The notes under the pieces were generated by a model, which was given only the letters and a program-made list of their open reading frames with translations, was not told the origin of the DNA and ran no database searches. Below, one piece after another: positions 5,565 to 10,237 of a stretch of 10,237 nucleotides of DNA. The position numbers and the translations under genes are program-made. Origin of the DNA: Thauera sp. (GTDB lineage Bacteria; Pseudomonadota; Gammaproteobacteria; Burkholderiales; Rhodocyclaceae); contig DMCZ01000150.1 in the NCBI GenBank assembly GCA_003446655.1, positions 3,338-13,574 of the forward strand, given 5' to 3'. Every line of letters starts with the position of its first letter. Positions within the stretch are counted from its first letter, which is position 1.

Positions 5565-6815
5565 ATGCCGCTCGGCTTCTACATCATCATGGCGGCGCAG
5601 TTCTTTTCTGCGCTTGCCGACAACGCCTTGCTGATCATCGCGATCGCCATGTTGCGGGACATGGCAGCGCCGTCGGAGTTCGAACCCCTGCTCAAGCTGT
5701 TCTTCACGGTGTCCTATGTGGCGCTGGCGGCCTTTGTCGGCGCCTTTGCGGACTCGATGCCGAAGTGGCGGGTCATGCTCATCAGCAACACGATCAAGAT
5801 CGGCGGCTGTCTGATGCTTTTTCTCGGCACCCATCCACTGCTTGCCTACGCCGTGATCGGCCTTGGTGCCGCATCCTATTCGCCCGCCAAATACGGCATC
5901 CTCACCGAGTACCTTCCCCACCGCCTGCTGGTGGTGGCCAACGGCTGGATCGAGGGCCTGACCGTGGCAGCGATCATCGTGGGCACGGTGATGGGGGGAG
6001 TCATGATCCGCGACGACGTATCGGGTGCGCTGATGGGCCTCGGCCTGCCCTTCGTCAATACGCCCTTCGAGGCGGCGGTGATGGTGGTCGGCACGCTCTA
6101 CCTGATCGCCGCGGGCTTCAATTTCTACATTCCCGACACCGGCGTCGACCACAAGCCGCTGAAGAACAACCCGCTCTACCTGATCCACGACTTCAACCAC
6201 TGCCTGCGCCTACTGTGGCGCGACAAGCTCGGGCAGATCTCGCTCGCCGTCACCACCCTGTTCTGGGGCGCGGGCGCAACCTTGCAGTTCATCGTCATCA
6301 AATGGGCGGAGCACAACCTCGGCATGAGCCTGTCTCAGGCTTCGATGTTGCAGGGCGTCGTGGCACTAGGTGTGGCCACCGGCTCCGTGCTCGCCGCGCG
6401 CTACATCTCGCTGCGCAAGGCGGTCAGGGTGATACCGCTCGGGATCGCGATGGGGCTGGGCGTGATGACCATGGTGGGTGTTACCGAGGCCTGGGTTGCG
6501 ATGGTGTTGATGGTGATCGTCGGCGGCCTTGCCGGTTTCTTCGTCGTGCCGATGAACGCGCTGCTGCAGCACCGCGGCCACATCCTGATGGGTGCGGGAC
6601 ACTCGATCGCGGTGCAGAACTTCAACGAGAACCTGTCGATCCTGGTGATGACCGGGACCTACGCGCTGCTGATCATGCTCGGTCTGTCGATCAACATCGT
6701 GATCGTACTGTTCGGCCTCTTCGTCGCCGGCACCATGTGGCTGGTCAAGTGCCGCCATGAACAGAACCAGCGCGAATTCGACAACGTTGCGCTGCTGGAA
6801 GACCGACTGCACTGA
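5565..6815 (+). CDS. lplT: LplT-like lysophospholipid transporter (MFS)
   Basis: 416 residues, close to E. coli LplT (~397). It is a hydrophobic MFS protein with about ten to twelve predicted membrane spans. The order of motifs follows LplT: AAQFFSALADNALLI (10-24, with Asp19-Asn20), FVGAFADSMPKWRVM (57-71) at the first cytoplasmic loop, and GLGAASYSPAKYGIL (99-113). LplT flips lysophosphatidylethanolamine and similar lysolipids across the inner membrane for re-acylation. In E. coli it partners with the acyltransferase/synthetase Aas, but no aas is seen here, so recycling would rely on a gene elsewhere. ATG at 5565 is the first start after an in-frame TGA at 5550-5552; the Shine-Dalgarno is weak. 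It is divergent from the LysR gene and convergent with the glycosylase gene 61 bases away. Substrate is inferred from family resemblance only. Confidence 0.88.
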   Translation: MPLGFYIIMAAQFFSALADNALLIIAIAMLRDMAAPSEFEPLLKLFFTVSYVALAAFVGAFADSMPKWRVMLISNTIKIGGCLMLFLGTHPLLAYAVIGLGAASYSPAKYGILTEYLPHRLLVVANGWIEGLTVAAIIVGTVMGGVMIRDDVSGALMGLGLPFVNTPFEAAVMVVGTLYLIAAGFNFYIPDTGVDHKPLKNNPLYLIHDFNHCLRLLWRDKLGQISLAVTTLFWGAGATLQFIVIKWAEHNLGMSLSQASMLQGVVALGVATGSVLAARYISLRKAVRVIPLGIAMGLGVMTMVGVTEAWVAMVLMVIVGGLAGFFVVPMNALLQHRGHILMGAGHSIAVQNFNENLSILVMTGTYALLIMLGLSINIVIVLFGLFVAGTMWLVKCRHEQNQREFDNVALLEDRLH

Positions 6816-6876
6816 CAGCCAGCGGGATCTTCGCCGCAGGTTCAGAGCCGCTGTCCATCCAGTCTGACGCGCGACC

Positions 6877-7800
6877 CTAGTCCGCCTGCGCCATCGCACG
6901 CCTGGCAAAGCAGAGGTCTTCCCAGGCCTTGGCCTTGTCGTGTGGATTGCGTAGCAGGTATGCGGGATGGTAGGTGACGACCACTGGAATTCCCCCGCGA
7001 TCGAAGAGCTTTCCCCGCGCAGCGGAAATCGCGATCTCGCGATCGAGCAGGGCTTGCGCCGCGGGGCGGCCGAGCGCAACGAGTATTTTGGGCTGCACGA
7101 GCGCGATCTGGCGCTCTAGGAAGGGCAGGCATGCGCCCAGTTCGGCCCGCTCGGGCGTGCGGTTGTGGGGCGGCCGGCACTTGACCGCGTTGGCGATGTA
7201 CACATCCTTGCTGCGATCGAGTCCGATGCATCCAAGCATGTTGTCCAGCAGGCGCCCGGCCTGGCCGACGAAAGGCTCGCCGCGCTGGTCCTCCTCCGCG
7301 CCCGGCCCTTCCCCCACCAGCATCCAGCGCGCCTGACGATCGCCCACGCCCGGGACCGCCTGCTTGCGGCGCTCGCATAGCACACACGCACGGCAGGCGC
7401 GGATCTCGTCTTCGAGTTCGGCCCAATCCAGGTCCGCGATGCGCGCGCGACGCGCGGCCTGGTCAGGCTTGACGCCCGGCGCACTCAGGTCGGCGTGCTG
7501 GTCACGGGGATGCGCGCGTCCAGACACGGCAGGATGGGCGGTCGCCGGAGGGGCGCCGCCCGGTGTCTGGGCGCTCGCGATGGCCACCGGCGCCGCTAGC
7601 CGCGCAGCGACATCGGGCACCGCTGCCACGTCGTCGCCTTGCACCTCCCGCAGCTTGCCCGCCGACCATGGCGCTGCGTTTTTCATCGCCGCTTCGTTTG
7701 CGGGCGGCTCATCGTCGAGCCGATCCCGCCTGCGCCAGATCGGTCCCAGACCCATCTCGCGCAGTGCCGCATCACGCCATGAGGAGTGCCGGGCCGGCAT
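6877..7800 (-). CDS. Family 4 uracil-DNA glycosylase with [4Fe-4S] cluster
   Basis: 307 residues. The catalytic domain is about residues 130-307; it removes uracil from DNA for base excision repair. Seen: probable cluster ligands Cys136 and Cys139 (ACRACVLCERRK), Cys208 (NAVKCRPPHNRTP) and Cys224 (ACLPFL); active-site GEGPGAEED (163-171); FVGQAGRLLD (177-186); and HPAYLLRN (278-285) with catalytic-loop His278. The first ~130 residues are an Ala/Pro/Arg-rich, low-complexity linker after a short conserved-looking head (WRDAALREMGLGPIWRRR, 8-25). Core-only family 4 enzymes are near 200 residues. I keep the long start because its ATG overlaps the rimI stop by one base (TGATG), typical of coupling. 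A later ATG at residue 39 would lose the head. It is the last gene of the tsaB-rimI-glycosylase run. Confidence 0.93.
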   Translation of the reverse strand: MPARHSSWRDAALREMGLGPIWRRRDRLDDEPPANEAAMKNAAPWSAGKLREVQGDDVAAVPDVAARLAAPVAIASAQTPGGAPPATAHPAVSGRAHPRDQHADLSAPGVKPDQAARRARIADLDWAELEDEIRACRACVLCERRKQAVPGVGDRQARWMLVGEGPGAEEDQRGEPFVGQAGRLLDNMLGCIGLDRSKDVYIANAVKCRPPHNRTPERAELGACLPFLERQIALVQPKILVALGRPAAQALLDREIAISAARGKLFDRGGIPVVVTYHPAYLLRNPHDKAKAWEDLCFARRAMAQAD

Positions 7801-8249
7801 CAGAGCGCAAGCCTCATCACGATCGCGTCCTCGCGCCCTTCAGCGGACGGATAGTAGCCGCGCCGGCGGCCGATCTCGGTGAAGCCGGCGCGCTCGTAAA
7901 GGCGCAGCGCCGACACGTTCGACGGGCGCACCTCAAGGAAGAAACTCGCGGAACCCTGCTGCCTCGCGCGCTCGCACAGCCAGTCAAGAAAGCGTCCTCC
8001 CAGCCCCTGCCCCTGCTCCTCGGAGACAATCCCGATATCGAGCAGGTGTGATTCGTCGAGCACGTTGAACACGATCGCATAGCCCACCGGCTCCCCCCCG
8101 CGCAGCATCAGCCAGGCGTCGTGCCCGGCGGCGAGCGAGTCGGCGAAGTTTCCGGAGGACCAGGGGTGAGCGTGCAGTTCGGCTTCGCGTGCCGCGACCC
8201 AGTCGAGATCGCCTGGTGTCATGGCTGCGAACGACAGCACGGCCGTCAT
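7800..8249 (-). CDS. rimI: RimI, N-terminal acetyltransferase (GNAT)
   Basis: 149 residues, matching E. coli RimI (148). It transfers acetyl from acetyl-CoA to the N-terminal alanine of ribosomal protein bS18. Visible: the DIGIVSEEQGQGLGGRFLDWL segment (71-91), whose QGQGLGG forms the acetyl-CoA pyrophosphate loop; Glu106 in FLEVRPSN and Tyr118 in ALRLYERAGF, corresponding to catalytic Glu103 and Tyr115 of E. coli; and RRRGYYPS (128-135). The ATG at 8247-8249 was chosen over longer upstream extensions because it has a strong GGAGG (plus-strand 8256-8260) and overlaps the tsaB stop by four bases (ATGA). Its own stop overlaps the glycosylase start. The tsaB-rimI neighbourhood is common in proteobacteria. 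Confidence 0.96.
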   Translation of the reverse strand: MTAVLSFAAMTPGDLDWVAAREAELHAHPWSSGNFADSLAAGHDAWLMLRGGEPVGYAIVFNVLDESHLLDIGIVSEEQGQGLGGRFLDWLCERARQQGSASFFLEVRPSNVSALRLYERAGFTEIGRRRGYYPSAEGREDAIVMRLAL

Positions 8250-8938
8250 GCACGCCCTCCGCGTGCCAGCCGCTCGGCCGTGGTGAATGCCACCTTGTCG
8301 CGCACATACAGCGGTCCCGCCAGCTCGGGCGTGGTCAGCATGCCCCGCGCCACAGCCACCGCCCCCAGGCGAGCAACTTCCTCGGCGCGGGCGACCTGTT
8401 CCGGGCGGCAGCCAACGAGGCGTGCGAGAAACCTGACCTCGAGTTCTTCGGGCCACACCCTGAAGGCGGAGCCTGCAGCAAACCAGTCGCCCGGGGGCAA
8501 TTCCAGATCGAGGGGAGCACTGCAGCCGGGCTGGCCGACGGGTATGGGCACGCCCTCGTGGTCCTGCTCGAAAGCGGCGTGATACACCTCGCCCATGCGC
8601 GCATCGGTCGCGACGAACACGCGCTCGGCGTCGGCCTGCAAGGCGATCGCCTGCAAGCTGTTGATGGCGGCAATCGCGAGGTCGGCGCCGAGAGCGAGGC
8701 CCTGCGCAACGCCACAAGCCAGCCTCAAGCCGGTGAAAGCACCCGGCCCTGCGCCAAAGGCGATGGCATCGAGCTGTGTGACGCCGATCCCGCCTTCGCT
8801 CAGCAGTTCGCGCAGATCGCGCAGCACAGCTTCAGAGTGGTTTGCGGCGCCCTGGATGCGACGCACAAGCAACTCGCCGTCATGCAGCAAGGCGACGCTG
8901 CCATGCTCGCTGGCGGTTTCGATGGAGAGGATGTTCAT
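8246..8938 (-). CDS. tsaB: TsaB, tRNA t6A37 threonylcarbamoyl-transfer complex subunit
   Basis: 230 residues, same as E. coli TsaB (231). This inactive ASKHA-fold paralogue of TsaD scaffolds the TsaB-TsaD-TsaE complex that makes N6-threonylcarbamoyladenosine at tRNA position 37, an essential modification in many bacteria. Motifs: ILSIETAS (3-10), NHSE (33-36), AFGAGPGAFTGLRLACGVAQGLALG (60-84) and TDARMGEVYHA (111-121). All agree with TsaB rather than TsaD, which has extra metal-binding histidines. The ATG at 8936-8938 starts directly at the first strand. There is no Shine-Dalgarno. Instead a GC palindrome ends two bases before the ATG, so initiation may be leaderless or structure-limited. 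It is the first gene of an overlapping run with rimI and the glycosylase. Confidence 0.96.
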   Translation of the reverse strand: MNILSIETASEHGSVALLHDGELLVRRIQGAANHSEAVLRDLRELLSEGGIGVTQLDAIAFGAGPGAFTGLRLACGVAQGLALGADLAIAAINSLQAIALQADAERVFVATDARMGEVYHAAFEQDHEGVPIPVGQPGCSAPLDLELPPGDWFAAGSAFRVWPEELEVRFLARLVGCRPEQVARAEEVARLGAVAVARGMLTTPELAGPLYVRDKVAFTTAERLARGGRA

Positions 8939-8940
8939 GG

Positions 8941-8959
8941 GGCCGGTATTCTACCGGCC
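8941..8959 (-). promoter_or_regulatory. Palindrome with a -10-like hexamer immediately upstream of tsaB
   Basis: GGCCGGTA (8941-8948) and TACCGGCC (8952-8959) are exact complements around three bases. On the minus strand the centre reads TAGAAT (8948-8953), a five-of-six match to TATAAT. Initiation from it would fall about 0-3 bases before the ATG, giving a near-leaderless message. No good -35 is present (best TTCGCC at 18 bases, three of six). If transcription instead reads through from upstream, the same bases form an 8-bp hairpin that covers the ribosome site. Confidence 0.45.
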
Positions 8960-9047
8960 ACCGACGCCAGCGGCGAATGGCCGTCGTTTGACGTACCTGT
9001 CTGGGGTGGCAACGGACGCGGAAGGCTGTCGCGCGCTTATCGGCAGA

Positions 9048-9347
9048 TCAGCGCCGGCCCTTGCGCTTCGGGCTGTCCTCGGGATAGGCGCCGCGCGCAG
9101 CCTCACGCAGGTGCTGGCGCAGATTGCTGCGTTCTTCCTCGCTCATCCTGCGCGGCTCCTGACGACCCTTGCCCGCGGGCGCCTGCCAGTCGAGGGTATT
9201 TCGCCAGTCCTTGCGCGGCGCACCCGCGCCACCTTGTTCGCCCTGCTCCTGACTGTCGCTCGCAAACAGTCCGCGGACTGACTGCGCATGCGCGGATGGG
9301 GCGATGAGCAGAGCAAGGCAGAGCAACGCGGCTTTCGCCCGCACCAT
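9048..9347 (-). CDS. Small predicted exported protein, unknown function
   Basis: 99 residues from the chosen ATG (9345-9347). The first ~21 form a clear Sec signal peptide: VRAK, a hydrophobic ALLCLALLIAP core, then AHA with cleavage before QSVRG. The mature part (~78 residues) is charged, low in hydrophobics and free of cysteine. It includes WRNTLDWQAP and a conserved-looking MSEEERSNLRQHLREAARGAYP near the C-terminus, then a basic tail. I do not recognise a named family; it resembles small basic secreted proteins annotated as hypothetical in betaproteobacteria. An ATG at 9423-9425 would add 26 Arg-rich residues and has a weak GGTGA nine bases upstream, so the start is uncertain. The signal peptide favours the shorter form. 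It lies 109 bases upstream of tsaB in the same direction and might share its transcript. Confidence 0.65.
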   Translation of the reverse strand: MVRAKAALLCLALLIAPSAHAQSVRGLFASDSQEQGEQGGAGAPRKDWRNTLDWQAPAGKGRQEPRRMSEEERSNLRQHLREAARGAYPEDSPKRKGRR

Positions 9348-9432
9348 ACCGTTGTGGCGTCGGGTCCAGCGACTCGGCGTCAGACGATTGCGGGGGCGGG
9401 CCCACGATTGGGGTTGGGATGTCATCAACAAC

Positions 9433-9447
9433 GTTCACCGGATGAAC
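9433..9447. repeat. Perfect 15-bp inverted repeat GTTCA-N5-TGAAC
   Basis: The 5-base arms are exact complements with spacer CCGGA. It sits 86 bases upstream of the preferred start of the small exported protein, or 8 bases upstream of its longer alternative start. Size and symmetry suit a dimeric regulator; no specific regulator is recognised. Confidence 0.4.
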
Positions 9448-9552
9448 AGAGAGAGGGTACGCTGGGACTGCTGGTGCGGAGAGCAGGCAACCGGAACATA
9501 CGGCAAACGAAGGCTTGCCGGTAGTTGCAGAGTGCACGGCCGAACCTGATTT

Positions 9553-9599
9553 GTAAGGCGATATTGCGCGCAGGCAATGCGCTTACGAAGGGTTACCCT
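9553..9599. repeat. Nested dyad and adjacent 11-bp palindrome upstream of ompR
   Basis: GTAAG (9553-9557) pairs with CTTAC (9582-9586), and inside it ATTGC (9563-9567) pairs with GCAAT (9574-9578) around a six-base loop. Three bases later, AGGGT-T-ACCCT (9589-9599) is a perfect palindrome. These lie 67-113 bases upstream of the ompR ATG, in the zone expected for upstream activator binding or a leader structure. Confidence 0.4.
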
Positions 9600-9621
9600 G
9601 CCCGCCCCGAGGCGCCCGTTC

Positions 9622-9648
9622 GAGACGCTGGCGCGGGGGGATCGTCTC
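9622..9648 (+). repeat. Inverted repeat just upstream of the ompR start
   Basis: GAGACG (9622-9627) and CGTCTC (9643-9648) are exact complements with a 15-base, G-rich spacer, ending 17 bases before the ompR ATG. It may be an operator or a leader hairpin; with no Shine-Dalgarno visible, a role in controlling initiation is possible but unproven. Confidence 0.35.
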
Positions 9649-9665
9649 ACGCTAGCATCTCGCTC

Positions 9666-10237
9666 ATGAACCCGAAAACACGCTATCGCATTCTTGTCGT
9701 GGACGATGACGCGCGCCTGCGCGAGCTCTTGTCCCGTTACCTGCAGGAGCAGGGTTTTGCGGTGAAGGCCGTGGGCGATGCGCCCATGATGGATCGTGCG
9801 TTGCACCGCGAGCACTATGACCTGATCGTGCTCGACCTCATGCTGCCCGGCGAGGACGGGCTTGCGATCTGCCGGCGCCTGCGCGCAGCGGAGAACCAGA
9901 TTCCGGTCATCATGCTCACCGCCAAGGGTGACGATGTCGATCGCATCGTGGGCTTGGAGATGGGTGCTGATGACTATCTCGCCAAGCCGTTCAATCCGCG
10001 CGAACTCGTTGCGCGCATCCAGGCTGTCATGCGTCGCCAGCCGCAGACGCTCCCCGGCGCGCCTACGTCCGAGGACGAGATCGTGGTTTTCGGGCGAGTG
10101 CGGGTCAATCTGGGTACGCGCTCGCTGGTGCGCGACGACGAAGAGATCCAGCTCACCACCGGCGAATTTTCCCTGCTCAAGGTCCTCCTCACCCACCCCC
10201 GCCAGCCGTTGTCGCGCGACAAGCTGATGGAGCTGGC
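9666..10237 (+). CDS. ompR: OmpR, response regulator (C-terminus beyond the window)
   Basis: 190 complete codons are open to the right edge, covering the receiver domain and the start of the winged-helix DNA-binding domain. Receiver residues are Asp13/Asp14 (VVDDD), phospho-acceptor Asp57 (VLDLMLPGEDGL), Thr85 (MLTAKG) and Lys107 (AKPFNPREL), which match E. coli OmpR Asp55, Thr83 and Lys105. The linker LPGAP and the winged-helix start TTGEFSLLKVLLTHPRQPLSRDKLMEL also follow OmpR closely, making this OmpR rather than a generic family member. It normally responds to the sensor kinase EnvZ and controls porin and osmotic-stress genes; envZ would be expected just beyond the edge. The ATG at 9666-9668 has no Shine-Dalgarno. 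The gene is divergent from the small exported protein. Confidence 0.94.
   Translation, partial: MNPKTRYRILVVDDDARLRELLSRYLQEQGFAVKAVGDAPMMDRALHREHYDLIVLDLMLPGEDGLAICRRLRAAENQIPVIMLTAKGDDVDRIVGLEMGADDYLAKPFNPRELVARIQAVMRRQPQTLPGAPTSEDEIVVFGRVRVNLGTRSLVRDDEEIQLTTGEFSLLKVLLTHPRQPLSRDKLMEL

Larger units (their letters stand above)
9348..9665. promoter_or_regulatory. Divergent intergenic region between the small exported protein and ompR
   Basis: About 318 bases with no supported gene (about 240 if the longer start is used). It must hold the promoters of both flanking genes, but I find no convincing -35/-10 pair on either strand. The best -10-like hexamer for ompR is TAGCAT at 9653-9658, only seven bases from the ATG. 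Inverted repeats stand out: GTTCA-N5-TGAAC at 9433-9447; a nested dyad at 9553-9586 (GTAAG/CTTAC outside ATTGC/GCAAT); AGGGT-T-ACCCT at 9589-9599; and GAGACG/CGTCTC at 9622-9648. Confidence 0.5.

Noticed and set aside
5549..6760. 403-codon frame overlapping the lplT-like gene
   Set aside because: His/Arg-rich shifted reading of the transporter; the in-frame product has membrane spans and LplT motifs.
6816..6876. Bidirectional terminator between lplT and the glycosylase gene
   Set aside because: Only 4-bp stems can be formed and there is no T-rich run on either strand.
8189..9307. 372-codon plus-strand frame opposite tsaB and rimI
   Set aside because: Antisense shadow; both minus-strand proteins are clearly recognisable and coupled by overlapping stops and starts.

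Overview
The window is high-GC DNA from a proteobacterium. Gene content and protein style point to a betaproteobacterium, most likely of the Rhodocyclales (Azoarcus/Thauera-like). This is inferred from protein families (NAD-coupled bidirectional hydrogenase, LplT, OmpR, a tsaB-rimI-uracil-DNA-glycosylase run), not from a database search.

Layout. (1) Positions 1-2755, plus strand: the 3' half of a hox operon for a cytoplasmic NAD-reducing [NiFe] hydrogenase. It holds the end of hoxU, complete hoxY and hoxH, and the maturation protease hoxW. Junctions are tight (hoxU/hoxY overlap by 1 base, hoxH/hoxW by 4), except for a 45-base hoxY-hoxH gap that holds a perfect hairpin. hoxF and most of hoxU lie upstream of the window. 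HoxU passes electrons from the HoxYH hydrogenase module to the diaphorase. HoxW trims the HoxH C-terminus once nickel is inserted. (2) 2922-5324, minus strand: radA (recombination/repair ATPase), convergent to hoxW, preceded by a LysR-type regulator gene. (3) 5325-5564: a divergent intergenic region with an AT-rich patch, a perfect DnaA-box 9-mer, several inverted repeats and an extended -10 promoter. (4) 5565-6815, plus strand: an LplT-like lysophospholipid transporter. (5) 6877-8938, minus strand: a coupled run of tsaB (tRNA t6A modification), rimI (N-terminal acetyltransferase) and a family 4 [4Fe-4S] uracil-DNA glycosylase. It is preceded by a small predicted exported protein at about 9048-9347. 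(6) 9348-9665: a divergent intergenic region with several small inverted repeats. (7) 9666-end, plus strand: the start of an OmpR response regulator, cut by the window edge.

Most of the window is ordinary housekeeping plus the end of a known hydrogenase operon. I see no mobile element, CRISPR array, tRNA or rRNA, and no clearly new multi-gene system. The points most worth a second look are small. They are a 21-bp perfect palindrome inside the first codons of hoxW, the perfect hairpin between hoxY and hoxH, a ~24-residue odd-codon insertion in RadA, a palindrome containing a -10-like hexamer directly in front of tsaB, and a DnaA box touching the LysR start codon.
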